From the NCBI RefSeq assembly GCF_900114875.1, contig NZ_FPKW01000002.1, forward strand, positions 124,001 through 188,000: a stretch of DNA of 64,000 nt, given 5' to 3'. A program made the translations under genes and the position numbers. Below, in pieces: positions 33,479 to 41,836 of the stretch (position 1 is its first letter; every line of letters begins with the position of its first letter). The stretch comes from Chryseobacterium limigenitum (GTDB lineage: Bacteria > Bacteroidota > Bacteroidia > Flavobacteriales > Weeksellaceae). Below the pieces are notes generated by a model, which did no database searches, was not told the DNA's origin, and worked only from the letters and a program-made list of their open reading frames with translations.

Positions 33479-34579
33479 TTAGAAAGAATTTAAAGTTTGT
33501 ATAACTGTTGATACTTCATCTTCTGTCATTACAGGAGATATCGGTAAGCTTAAAACTTCGTTATGAATTTTTTCGGTAATTGGTAACTGAAGTTCTTTCA
33601 AATAAGAATATGCTTCCTGATGATGAGGAGGAGTAGGATAGTGGATCAATGTCTGAATTCCATTTTCTTCGAGGTGTTTTTGTAGTTCATCTCTATTTTC
33701 TGTTCTGATGACAAAAACATGATATACGTGACTGTTTTCTTCTGTTTTATGAAGAGGAAGAACAATCTTAGGATTTACTATTTCTGTAAGATATCTTTCT
33801 GCAATTTCTTTACGTATTTTATTTTCTGTATCTAAATATTTCAGTTTTACAGATAAAACAGCAGCCTGAATCTCATCTAAACGAGAGTTGTAGCCTTGAT
33901 ATTGATTCACATATTTTTTCTGTGAACCGTAATTTGCTAAAGTTCTGATGCATGTTGCCAATTCTTGGTCTTTACAAGTAACAGCTCCCGCATCTCCTAA
34001 AGCTCCCAGATTTTTCCCGGGATAAAAACTAAATCCAGCAGCATCTCCCAGGCTTCCGGATTTTTTATTATTCCAAACAGCGCCTATTGTTTGGGCGTTG
34101 TCTTCAATTATTTTTAAATTATATTTTTCAGCAATACGTTCTATTTCTTCTGAGAATACAATGCTTCCATATAAGTGAACAATAAGTACGGCTTTCGTTT
34201 TAGCCGTTATTTTTTCTTCAATTTTAGAGATGTCAATATTATACGTATTGATGTCCGGTTCTACTAAAACGGGGACTAATTTATTGTCTGTAATAGCAAG
34301 AATTGATGCAATGTAAGTATTGGCGGGAACCAAAATTTCATCTCCTTCTTTCATTATACCCAGCTCTATATATGCTCTGAAAATCAATCTCAAAGCATCT
34401 AAACCATTGGCTACACCAATAGCATGAGGAACATTGCAGTATTGTGAAAGCTCCTGTTCAAAAGTTTTTACTTTATCACCCAGCAAATACCATCCGGAAC
34501 GGAAAGTCTGTAATAATGCATCTTCAATTTCCTGTTGATGGGTAAGGTTTATTTTCTGTAGGTCGAGGAATTTAATCAT
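33479..34579 (-). CDS. DegT/DnrJ/EryC1-family PLP aminotransferase for dTDP-sugar
   Basis: The 366-residue fold-type I aminotransferase has [36 protein letters not shown] and the PLP Lys in [14 protein letters not shown] (about residue 187), then [12 protein letters not shown]. This is the sugar aminotransferase family, closest in style to FdtB/QdtB, which aminates dTDP-3-keto-6-deoxyhexose. The two genes just upstream encode a hexapeptide acetyltransferase and a 3,4-ketoisomerase, exactly the set for dTDP-3-acetamido-3,6-dideoxyhexose. The start overlaps the end of the acetyltransferase gene by 8 bp. Galactose versus glucose configuration cannot be told. Confidence 0.9.
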   Translation of the reverse strand: MIKFLDLQKINLTHQQEIEDALLQTFRSGWYLLGDKVKTFEQELSQYCNVPHAIGVANGLDALRLIFRAYIELGIMKEGDEILVPANTYIASILAITDNKLVPVLVEPDINTYNIDISKIEEKITAKTKAVLIVHLYGSIVFSEEIERIAEKYNLKIIEDNAQTIGAVWNNKKSGSLGDAAGFSFYPGKNLGALGDAGAVTCKDQELATCIRTLANYGSQKKYVNQYQGYNSRLDEIQAAVLSVKLKYLDTENKIRKEIAERYLTEIVNPKIVLPLHKTEENSHVYHVFVIRTENRDELQKHLEENGIQTLIHYPTPPHHQEAYSYLKELQLPITEKIHNEVLSLPISPVMTEDEVSTVIQTLNSF

Positions 34580-35033
34580 TCGTGTTTTTCTTTAAAAATT
34601 TTGCTGGATTTCCAACCCAGATTTCGTTGGCAGGTACATTTTTGGTAACCACACTTCCGGCGCCGATAAGTGCATTTTCTCCAATGGTAATTCCTGCTAA
34701 TATTGTTGCATTTGCGCCAATAGAAGCTCCTTTTTTTATTAAAGTTTCTTCCAGTTTAAAATCTTTATTTTTGGATTTTGGAAATAAATCATTCGTAAAA
34801 GTAGCATTAGGCCCAATAAAAACATCATCCTCAATGGTGATTCCGTCCCATATCTGTACTCCCGGTTTTACCGTAACATTATTCCCTATGATCACTTTAT
34901 TTTCGATAAGTACCTGACAGTTGATATTACAGTTTTCACCTATCTGTGCATCTTTTAGAATCACACAAAACTGCCAAACATTGGTGCCGCTACCTATATT
35001 TTGAGATTGCACATCAGCTAAAGAGTGAATCAT
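34572..35033 (-). CDS. Hexapeptide N-acetyltransferase (FdtC/QdtC-like)
   Basis: The 153-residue protein is almost wholly a left-handed beta-helix: [70 protein letters not shown] and WVGNPAKFL. The order and WQF motif match N-acetyltransferases acting on dTDP-3-amino-3,6-dideoxyhexoses, with acetyl-CoA as donor. Its start overlaps the isomerase by 4 bp (ATGA) and its end overlaps the aminotransferase by 8 bp, so the three are a translationally coupled module. Confidence 0.88.
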   Translation of the reverse strand: MIHSLADVQSQNIGSGTNVWQFCVILKDAQIGENCNINCQVLIENKVIIGNNVTVKPGVQIWDGITIEDDVFIGPNATFTNDLFPKSKNKDFKLEETLIKKGASIGANATILAGITIGENALIGAGSVVTKNVPANEIWVGNPAKFLKKNTND

Positions 35034-35431
35034 TTCTTGTAATTTTTAAATTCTTCAAAATCTCTGAAATAATCTGCTTCGTCATAAATTTCTGACGCCA
35101 AACATAATAATACTGCACTGTGACTGAATTTAATATCTCTCCAAATCAGTTTAGGAATATACAAACCCTTCGAAGGCGAGTCTAAGATAAAAGTATCTTT
35201 ATTACCCTGTAAATCAAGAGTATTAAACTCTATAGTTCCTGAAACTGCGAATATTACCTGTTGAAGCTCTTTATGAGCATGACCTCCTCTGATGACGTCT
35301 TGAGGAGTATAATACGTCCAATAGACTCTTTTAATGTCAAAAGGAGTATCTTTTTGCGTTTCGGCAACAGTGATATATCCCAGATCTTGAGAGCCTATTT
35401 TAGAAAAATTTATAATATGAGGAATATCCAT
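35030..35431 (-). CDS. fdtA: FdtA/QdtA-like dTDP-4-keto-6-deoxyhexose 3,4-ketoisomerase
   Basis: The 133-residue cupin has the family's [10 protein letters not shown] motif with His51 and His53, the first being the expected catalytic base, and the C-terminal [13 protein letters not shown]. FdtA gives the galacto form and QdtA the gluco form of the 3-keto product, and which of these applies is not visible here, so the symbol is indicative. It takes the RmlB product from the rmlAB pair about 3.3 kb upstream. It is the first gene after a 130-bp gap downstream of the ABC transporter ATPase. Confidence 0.88.
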   Translation of the reverse strand: MDIPHIINFSKIGSQDLGYITVAETQKDTPFDIKRVYWTYYTPQDVIRGGHAHKELQQVIFAVSGTIEFNTLDLQGNKDTFILDSPSKGLYIPKLIWRDIKFSHSAVLLCLASEIYDEADYFRDFEEFKNYKK

Positions 35432-35561
35432 TATTATGAATGTAATTTATTAGTGATGAATTTCTTTCAAATAAATGTATAAATTAAATGATAATAAACA
35501 AAATAATGTGTTTCTTGAAATATATTATTAATCAACATAATTTCGAAAAAACTCAATATTT

Positions 35562-36824
35562 CTACATTTTTTGATAATCCACGTTATGTGTAATTTTCGG
35601 AAATAAAACTCCCGGAGATTTAATTATTTCTCCAAATTGATTTTGCATTCCGTGTACTTCAAAACCAAAAATAGATGTTCTGATTGCAATATCTGACCTG
35701 TTTACACCCCAGAAGAAATCAAAATAATATGAATCTTCATTAAGAGTATAGGGAGGAATTTCAAAAGTAACAGTATAATCTCCTTTTTGAGAATCTTTGT
35801 TGTTGCTTAACATTAATCCTGTACTCATAACCGTTAGATCGTGGCTGTTTTTAAGTAAAAAAGAAAGATCAATATCTACATCTTCCATTTTAGACATGAA
35901 AGAAACTGTAACCAAAATACCGGATTTAATATTGATCATATCTCCGTTAATAGGTTCAGTTTTGAAAGATTTAACTAAAATCTTCTCATTTTCCAATTTT
36001 ACTCTATCGTCTGAATAATCATAGAAAAACTTAACCTCGTTGTTCTTTTGATATTCTATGATACATTTATTGACATCTCCCTGATTAATCAAAAGACCTT
36101 TTTCAAGGAGTAATGCGCTGTTACAGAGCTCTTTAACAGCTGTGATATTGTGGCTTACAAAAAGCACGGTTCTTCCTTCTCCTTTACTTACGTCACCCAT
36201 TTTGCCAAGGCATTTTTTTTGAAATTCTGCGTCTCCTACAGCAAGAACTTCGTCTACAATAAGAATTTCAGATTCCAAATGGGCAGCAACGGCAAATGCT
36301 AAACGTACATACATCCCGGAAGAATATCTTTTTACAGGAGTATCTATATACCTTTCTACACCGGAGAAATCAACAATTTCATCGAATTTTCTGGTGATTT
36401 CTTTGCGGGTCATTCCAAGGATGGCACCGTTTAAAAATACGTTCTCTCTTCCTGTCATTTCAGGGTGAAAGCCTGTTCCAACTTCTAATAATGAGGCAAT
36501 TCTGCCTTGTGTATAGATTTTTCCTGTAGTAGGTTTTGTTACTTTACTTAATAGTTTTAATAAAGTAGATTTTCCGGCACCGTTTCTTCCAATGATTCCT
36601 ACAGCATCTCCTTGTTCAATTTCAAAATCAATATCACGTAGAGACCATACGTATTCAGAAACACCTTTTGATGATCTGTCGTTAGCTTCTCCTATTTTTA
36701 AATAAGGATCTTCCTTACCTCTTACTTTGTGCCAAAATCTATTAAGGTCATGAGAAAGAGTACCTGTTCCCACTTGTCCCAGACGATATTGTTTTGATAT
36801 ATTTTCTGCTTTTAAAGCCAGCAT
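35562..36824 (-). CDS. wzt: ABC-transporter ATPase for polysaccharide export with C-terminal domain (Wzt)
   Basis: The 420-residue protein has an ATPase domain (about 1-245) with Walker A GIIGRNGAGKSTLL, signature YSSGMYVRLAF (a common variant in this family), Walker B ILIVDEVLAVGD and the switch FVSHN. Residues about 255-420 form an extra beta-rich domain as in E. coli Wzt of O8/O9a, where it binds the modified non-reducing end of the finished chain. So chain export probably depends on a terminal modification here too. FkbM-type methyltransferase, acylation and other genes of the locus are candidates for that signal. The permease gene ends 19 bp upstream. Confidence 0.92.
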   Translation of the reverse strand: MLALKAENISKQYRLGQVGTGTLSHDLNRFWHKVRGKEDPYLKIGEANDRSSKGVSEYVWSLRDIDFEIEQGDAVGIIGRNGAGKSTLLKLLSKVTKPTTGKIYTQGRIASLLEVGTGFHPEMTGRENVFLNGAILGMTRKEITRKFDEIVDFSGVERYIDTPVKRYSSGMYVRLAFAVAAHLESEILIVDEVLAVGDAEFQKKCLGKMGDVSKGEGRTVLFVSHNITAVKELCNSALLLEKGLLINQGDVNKCIIEYQKNNEVKFFYDYSDDRVKLENEKILVKSFKTEPINGDMINIKSGILVTVSFMSKMEDVDIDLSFLLKNSHDLTVMSTGLMLSNNKDSQKGDYTVTFEIPPYTLNEDSYYFDFFWGVNRSDIAIRTSIFGFEVHGMQNQFGEIIKSPGVLFPKITHNVDYQKM

Positions 36825-36843
36825 ATTTTTTCAGTTTAAATAA

Positions 36844-37692
36844 TTATACAGTATCCATAAATGTTTTCTCTACCTTGTTGAAAACCACAACTCCAATTGC
36901 CAACAGGGCAAAGATGATAATTGTGCTTATTCCCAACATTATTGGCGAAAAATCTCCAACACCAAGCCAGCCATATTTGAAACATTCAAAAATACCGGTT
37001 AATGGATTGTAGTAGGCCAGCTTTTTGAAATATCCCGGAAGTGAAGACACAGGATAGATTACCGGAGTGGCGTACATAAATAAACTTATACCAAAACCAA
37101 GTAACATAACAAGGTCTTTATATTTTGTAGTAAGTGAGGAAAATATCATCCCAACTCCTAGGGCAAAAACCGCCATCAAAACAACAAGGAAAGGGGTTGC
37201 TAAGATCCAAATGTTACAATGGACTTCTCCTATGGCCAAATAATACGCCCAAACAAGCACAAATAAAAGGAACTGAACACCGAGACGCATCAAATTCGAA
37301 ATTACAATTGAAATCGGAGTAACAAGTCTTGGGAAATAGACTTTGCCGAAAATAGCGGCATTCCCTGTAAATGTATTTGAGGTGCCGATTAATGCTCCTG
37401 AAAAATAGTTCCAAAGAGTAACGCCGGCAAGGTAAAATAACAATGGAGGCGCCCCGTCTGTTGGCAAATTAGCTAATTTTCCGAAAACGATTAGATACGT
37501 AAAAGTAGTGAAAATGGGATTAACAAAGAACCAAATTGGTCCTAAAATAGTTTGCTTGAAACTCGATATAAAATCTCTCTTTACAAACATGTAAATAAGA
37601 TCTTTGTATTTCCACACTTCTTTGAGCTTTAGATCAAATAAAGTATGGTTGGCTTCAATGGTTTCTGTCCACTTTTGTTGTGGTTCATTCAT
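36844..37692 (-). CDS. wzm: ABC-transporter permease for polysaccharide export (Wzm)
   Basis: The 282-residue integral membrane protein has six predicted transmembrane segments and the ABC2 start VKRDFISSFKQTILGPIWFF, then PLLFYLAGVTLWNYFSGAL and a C-terminal region with YYNPLTGIFECFKYGWLG. It pairs with the ATPase 19 bp downstream to export lipid-linked glycan across the inner membrane. It is the first gene of its transcription unit, with a candidate promoter at 37710-37717 and a terminator for rmlA further upstream. Confidence 0.93.
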   Translation of the reverse strand: MNEPQQKWTETIEANHTLFDLKLKEVWKYKDLIYMFVKRDFISSFKQTILGPIWFFVNPIFTTFTYLIVFGKLANLPTDGAPPLLFYLAGVTLWNYFSGALIGTSNTFTGNAAIFGKVYFPRLVTPISIVISNLMRLGVQFLLFVLVWAYYLAIGEVHCNIWILATPFLVVLMAVFALGVGMIFSSLTTKYKDLVMLLGFGISLFMYATPVIYPVSSLPGYFKKLAYYNPLTGIFECFKYGWLGVGDFSPIMLGISTIIIFALLAIGVVVFNKVEKTFMDTV

Positions 37693-37709
37693 CTGTGTAA
37701 AAATTTATG

Positions 37710-37717
37710 CAAATTTA
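37710..37717 (-). promoter_or_regulatory. Candidate -7 element for the wzm-wzt unit
   Basis: On the minus strand the sequence reads TAAATTTG, matching TAnnTTTG, 18 bp upstream of the wzm start. A TTG partner is not visible at the right distance. Its position downstream of the terminator at 37810-37844 supports a separate transcription start. Confidence 0.5.
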
Positions 37718-37809
37718 TAATAATTAATTTATCCGAATTTTTTTAGATTATGAATTATTCTTCATATTGACCTAAAAATAACAACTAATGTATTGAAAAA
37801 TATCGTTAT

Positions 37810-37844
37810 GAGCAAAAACTACTGACCATAAAGTCAATAGTTTT
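37810..37844 (-). terminator. Intrinsic terminator after rmlA
   Basis: Read on the minus strand, AAAACTATTGAC pairs with GTCAGTAGTTTT through 12 pairs including one U-G wobble, around a 6-nt loop, and is followed by more T residues. It lies 24 bp after the rmlA stop codon. This ends the ugd-rmlB-rmlA unit, at least partly, before wzm. Confidence 0.75.
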
Positions 37845-37867
37845 CTTAATTGTTAATATTGTTCTGA

Positions 37868-38728
37868 TTATTTTATCAGTTGTTTAAGATATTCGCCATA
37901 TCCACTTTTACCATATTTTATGGCCGTTTCTAATAGCTTTTCTTCGTTGATAAAATTATTTCTGAAAGCAATTTCTTCGATACAGCCAATTTTGAAACCT
38001 TGTCTCTTTTCGATAACGCTTACGAATTCCGATGCGTCATGAAGGGAGTCAAATGTTCCGGTGTCAAGCCAGGCAGTTCCTCTGTCAAGAACGCCTACTT
38101 CAAGCTTGTTTTTGCTTAAATAAACGTTATTTACATCCGTTATTTCAAGTTCTCCTCTTGGGGAAGGTTGTATGTTTTTGGCAATCTCTACAACTTCATT
38201 GTCATAAAAATACAGGCCGGGAACGGCGTAGTTTGATTTTGGAGTTGTAGGTTTTTCCTCTATGGAAACAGCCTTGAAATCATTGTCAAACTCAACAACA
38301 CCGTATCTCTCAGGATCAGCGACGTGATAAGCGAAAACAACACCTCCATCAGGATTGGTTTTGTTTTTTAATAAAGTTCCCATTTCAGAACCGTAGAAAA
38401 TATTATCACCTAAAACTAAGGCTGCAGAATCGTCTCCGATAAATTTATCACCTAAAATAAAAGCCTGCGCTAAACCATCCGGACTGGGCTGTACAATATA
38501 TTCTATGTTGCATCCGATCTGCGAACCATCACCTAAAAGCTTGATGAATCCCGCCTGATCGTGTGGAGTTGTAATAATTAAAATGTCTTTAATACCAGCT
38601 AATAACAATGTAGAAAGAGGGTAGTAGATCATCGGTTTGTCATAAACAGGCATCAGTTGCTTGCTTACGGCTATTGTAAGAGGGTAAAGTCTTGTTCCGG
38701 AACCTCCGGCTAATATTATTCCTTTCAT
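37868..38728 (-). CDS. rmlA: Glucose-1-phosphate thymidylyltransferase
   Basis: The 286-residue protein has the nucleotidyltransferase start [49 protein letters not shown] and [17 protein letters not shown]. The sequence and length are those of RmlA. It makes dTDP-glucose from glucose-1-phosphate and dTTP, the first step for the dTDP-3-amino sugar. rmlB lies 9 bp upstream. rmlC and rmlD are not in the window. Confidence 0.96.
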   Translation of the reverse strand: MKGIILAGGSGTRLYPLTIAVSKQLMPVYDKPMIYYPLSTLLLAGIKDILIITTPHDQAGFIKLLGDGSQIGCNIEYIVQPSPDGLAQAFILGDKFIGDDSAALVLGDNIFYGSEMGTLLKNKTNPDGGVVFAYHVADPERYGVVEFDNDFKAVSIEEKPTTPKSNYAVPGLYFYDNEVVEIAKNIQPSPRGELEITDVNNVYLSKNKLEVGVLDRGTAWLDTGTFDSLHDASEFVSVIEKRQGFKIGCIEEIAFRNNFINEEKLLETAIKYGKSGYGEYLKQLIK

Positions 38729-38737
38729 TTTGTGTGT

Positions 38738-39817
38738 TTAATTGTATTGATTATCGTAATATTTCTGATAATCGCCGCTGGTTACATTTTCAAGCCATTC
38801 TTTATTCTCAAGATACCAGTCGATGGTTTTTCCTAAACCTTCTTCGAAAGTTACTGAGGGTTTCCATCCAAGATCTTTATTAAGCTTGGTAGCATCGATG
38901 GCATAACGTTTGTCGTGCCCCGGTCTGTCTTTTACAAAAGTGATTAGTTTCTCAGAATGACCTTCAGGTTTTCCTAATTTTGCATCCATTTGCTTAATTA
39001 ATTCTTTCACCAAGTCAATATTCTGCCACTCGTTGAAACCTCCAATGTTGTAAGTTTCGCCTGTTTTAGCTTCATTAAAGATTTGATGAATACCTTTTGC
39101 GTGATCAATCACATATAACCAATCTCTAGTATATTTTCCGTCACCGTAAATTGGCAATGGTCTTTCGTTAATGATATTTGAAATACAAAGTGGAATTAGC
39201 TTTTCAGGGAAATGATTCGGTCCATAATTGTTTGAACAGTTTGAAACAATAAATGGCATTCCGTACGTATTTCCATATGCCCTTACCAAATGGTCAGAAG
39301 CCGCTTTTGAAGCTGAATATGGTGATTGTGGATCGTAAGCGGTTGTTTCTAAGAAAAATCCTGTTTCTCCTAAACTTCCGTAAACTTCATCGGTTGAAAC
39401 GTGATAAAATAAGTTTTGTCTTTTTTCATCAGGAAATCTTCCGTGCGTGTGATCTGGGTTTAATGTCCAGAATTCTTTACAAAGATTAAGAAGATTGGCG
39501 GTTCCGTTTACATTGGTATTAATAAATGCCATTGGATCTGTAATACTTCTGTCAACGTGACTTTCTGCAGCCAAATGAACTATGGCATCAGGATTGTATT
39601 TTTCAAATACTTTTCTGAGCTCTTCCGGGTTTGTAATATCTGCTTTTTCGAAAACGTAATTGGGTTCGTTTTCGATGTCTTTTAAATTTTCCAGATTTCC
39701 GGCATAAGTGAGTGCATCAAGATTAATGATCGTTGTGTTGGGATTATTTTTCACAAATTCTCTTACAACGTGGGATCCTATAAATCCTGCTCCTCCGGTA
39801 ATTATTATATTTTTCAT
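38738..39817 (-). CDS. rmlB: dTDP-glucose 4,6-dehydratase
   Basis: The 359-residue extended SDR has TGGAGFIGSHVV (NAD binding), AAESHVDRSI, FYHVSTDEVYG with the Thr-Asp-Glu catalytic set, YSASKAASDH with the Tyr-x3-Lys pair, SNNYGPNHFPEKLIP and DWLYVIDHA. It converts dTDP-glucose into dTDP-4-keto-6-deoxyglucose, the substrate of the FdtA/QdtA-like isomerase. It sits 4 bp after ugd. Confidence 0.96.
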   Translation of the reverse strand: MKNIIITGGAGFIGSHVVREFVKNNPNTTIINLDALTYAGNLENLKDIENEPNYVFEKADITNPEELRKVFEKYNPDAIVHLAAESHVDRSITDPMAFINTNVNGTANLLNLCKEFWTLNPDHTHGRFPDEKRQNLFYHVSTDEVYGSLGETGFFLETTAYDPQSPYSASKAASDHLVRAYGNTYGMPFIVSNCSNNYGPNHFPEKLIPLCISNIINERPLPIYGDGKYTRDWLYVIDHAKGIHQIFNEAKTGETYNIGGFNEWQNIDLVKELIKQMDAKLGKPEGHSEKLITFVKDRPGHDKRYAIDATKLNKDLGWKPSVTFEEGLGKTIDWYLENKEWLENVTSGDYQKYYDNQYN

Positions 39818-39821
39818 CTGA

Positions 39822-41135
39822 TTATTTTGAAATGGTCTTTCTGCCTATACTCTTATAATGGAATCCGTTTTGTTCCGGGATTTCCAATGGGTACATATTT
39901 CTTCCGTCAAAAATAACTTTATTTTTCATTTTTTTTGCCATCAGTTCAAAATTTGGATTTTTAAACTCAGGCCATTCTGTTGCGATGAATAAAGCGTCTA
40001 CATTTTCCAATGCATCATACATACCTTTAGCATACTGTATTTTGTCGCCTAGAATTTTTTTAACATTTTCTTCCGCAACAGCATCATATGCAACAATTTT
40101 TGCGCCTTTTTTTAGTAAAAGATCAATGTTATCTAGAGAAGAGGCTTCACGAATGTCGTCTGTATTGGCTTTAAAAGCTAATCCCCACATGGCGATTGTT
40201 TTTCCTTCAACACTTCCTCCGAAATATTTTTCAATTTCTGAAACTAAAATTACTTTTTGAGCAATATTCACATTTTCAGTCGCTTCCAGGATTTGAAAAT
40301 TAAAATCTTCTTGTTTTCCTGATCTTATTAATGCTTTTACATCTTTAGGGAAACAGCTTCCACCGTATCCGATTCCAGGGAATAGAAATCTGTGGCCGAT
40401 TCTGTCATCACTTCCCATTCCTAGTCTTACTTTATCAACGTCTGCGCCTACTTTTTCACAATAGTTTGCAATTTCGTTCATAAATGTGATTTTCACGGCT
40501 AGGAAAGAATTGGCAGCATATTTCGTTAATTCAGATGACTTCTCATCCATAAATATAATAGGAATACCAGTGTTGGTAAATGGCTGGTAAATTTTAGCCA
40601 TAATATCTTTCGCCTTTTCAGAACTCGATCCTACAACGACTCTTGCAGGATTCATGGAGTCTTCAACAGCAAAACCTTCTCTTAAAAATTCTGGATTAGA
40701 AACTACATCGAAAGGAATGTTTGTTTTTGAAGCAATTACTTCGCTTACTCGATCTGCAGTACCAACGGGAACGGTGCTTTTATTAACAACAACTTTGTAT
40801 TCTGTCATTAATTCACCAATATCGTTAGCAACCTTCAAAACGTAAGAAAGGTCTGCCGAGCCGTCTTCTCCCGGAGGAGTGGGTAATGCCAGATATACAA
40901 CTTCGCTTTTGTCTAAAGCTTCTTTTAAATTGGTAGTGAAAAATAATCTTTCAGATTGAATGTTTCTTAGAAACATTTCCTCAAGGTTCGGCTCATAGAT
41001 GGGAACTATGCCGTTTTTCATACCTTCTACTTTTTTTTCATCAATATCTACACAGTATACTGAATTGCCAAGTTCTGCTAGGGTAGTCCCTGTAACTAAT
41101 CCTACATAACCTGTACCTACAATCGTTATATTCAA
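39822..41135 (-). CDS. ugd: UDP-glucose 6-dehydrogenase
   Basis: The 437-residue protein has the N-terminal ITIVGTGYVGLVTGT motif, NPEFLREGFA, the catalytic Cys in GYGGSCFPKDV, and WGLAFKANTDDIREA in the C-terminal UDP-binding part. It oxidises UDP-glucose twice to UDP-glucuronate with NAD. Uronic acid in the chain would give the AsnB-like amidotransferase its substrate. It is the first gene of the minus-strand series and faces the divergent rimP. Confidence 0.95.
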   Translation of the reverse strand: MNITIVGTGYVGLVTGTTLAELGNSVYCVDIDEKKVEGMKNGIVPIYEPNLEEMFLRNIQSERLFFTTNLKEALDKSEVVYLALPTPPGEDGSADLSYVLKVANDIGELMTEYKVVVNKSTVPVGTADRVSEVIASKTNIPFDVVSNPEFLREGFAVEDSMNPARVVVGSSSEKAKDIMAKIYQPFTNTGIPIIFMDEKSSELTKYAANSFLAVKITFMNEIANYCEKVGADVDKVRLGMGSDDRIGHRFLFPGIGYGGSCFPKDVKALIRSGKQEDFNFQILEATENVNIAQKVILVSEIEKYFGGSVEGKTIAMWGLAFKANTDDIREASSLDNIDLLLKKGAKIVAYDAVAEENVKKILGDKIQYAKGMYDALENVDALFIATEWPEFKNPNFELMAKKMKNKVIFDGRNMYPLEIPEQNGFHYKSIGRKTISK

Positions 41136-41160
41136 AATGTATGTTTTTTAAAATTCAGGA

Positions 41161-41168
41161 CAAAAATA
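41161..41168 (-). promoter_or_regulatory. Candidate -7 element for ugd-rmlB-rmlA
   Basis: The minus strand reads TATTTTTG, a match to TAnnTTTG, 26 bp upstream of the ugd start. No TTG partner was found. Confidence 0.45.
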
Positions 41169-41240
41169 GTAAAAATACTTTCATCAGGTCTTTTAATTTA
41201 ATGTAAATCTATATTAAGTTACCTGCTTGATTATAAGAGA

Positions 41241-41272
41241 TTTTGCTTTTTTAGAAAATAATTGTATATTTG
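41241..41272 (+). promoter_or_regulatory. Flavobacterial-type promoter of rimP-nusA-infB
   Basis: TTTTG at 41241-41245 and TATATTTG at 41265-41272 are separated by 19 bp, a full match to TTG-N17-23-TAnnTTTG. Transcription should start near 41279, giving a leader of about 75 nt before rimP. Confidence 0.75.
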
Positions 41273-41295
41273 CATTGGATTTACGGAAAAAAATG

Positions 41296-41322
41296 AGAAG
41301 GCTTCGGAAGAAAGCCTTTTTT
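41296..41322 (+). terminator. Attenuator-like hairpin in the rimP leader
   Basis: AAGGCTT at 41298-41304 pairs perfectly with AAGCCTT at 41312-41318 over a 7-nt loop, with two more A-U/G-U pairs, and is followed by T residues to 41322. It lies between the promoter and the rimP start, so a premature terminator or regulatory leader for the translation operon is likely. Confidence 0.55.
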
Positions 41323-41352
41323 CGTACAGGTAAACCAAGGTTAATATTATTT

Positions 41353-41820
41353 ATGGAGTTTAGAAAAAAAATTGAAGAATTATTAAATGAATTCCTTGAC
41401 ACAAGAAAAGATTTATTTCTTATTGATTTAAAATTTTCGGCAGGGGATGATATTACGGTGATTTTGGATGGAGACAACGGAGTTACGTTGCAAGACTGCC
41501 TTGATGCAAGTCGTGCAATAGAATTCAATATGGATCGCGAAGAACATGATTTCAGCTTACAGGTGATGTCTGCGGGATTAAGCGAGCCTTTGGCAACTCC
41601 AAGACAATTCAATAAAAATCTAGGAAGAGACATCGAAGTTTTACTTACAGATTCTTCTGAGATTGAAGGGGAGCTGTCTAAAGTAGACGACGAAAAGATC
41701 ACTCTTATTTTACGTTACCGAAAACCGAAAGAAGTAGGTAAAGGTAAAGTAGATGTGGAGGAGGAAAAAGAAATTCCGTACTCTGAGATTAAAAAAGCAT
41801 TAGTAGCAATTAAATTTTAA
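41353..41820 (+). CDS. rimP: Ribosome maturation factor RimP
   Basis: The 155-residue protein has an N-terminal domain with DLFLIDLKFSAGDDITVILDGDNGVTLQDC and EEHDFSLQVMSAGLSEPL, then a C-terminal SH3-like domain (about 90-155). RimP assists 30S maturation. The frame is open upstream to 41227 with an in-frame ATG at 41293, but the usual flavobacterial start is the MEFRKK at 41353. The upstream extension is very basic and is formed by the leader hairpin. It is first in the rimP-nusA-infB operon, a conserved order in bacteria. Confidence 0.93.
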   Translation: MEFRKKIEELLNEFLDTRKDLFLIDLKFSAGDDITVILDGDNGVTLQDCLDASRAIEFNMDREEHDFSLQVMSAGLSEPLATPRQFNKNLGRDIEVLLTDSSEIEGELSKVDDEKITLILRYRKPKEVGKGKVDVEEEKEIPYSEIKKALVAIKF

Positions 41821-41836
41821 AAAGAAAAAAGAATAA

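Noticed and set aside
37868..39817. Complete dTDP-rhamnose pathway
   Set aside because: Only rmlA and rmlB are present; rmlC and rmlD are absent and a 3-amino-sugar module is found instead.
41227..41352. N-terminal extension of RimP
   Set aside because: The extension includes the promoter and the leader hairpin; the family start is at 41353. A start at 41293 is kept only as a hypothesis.
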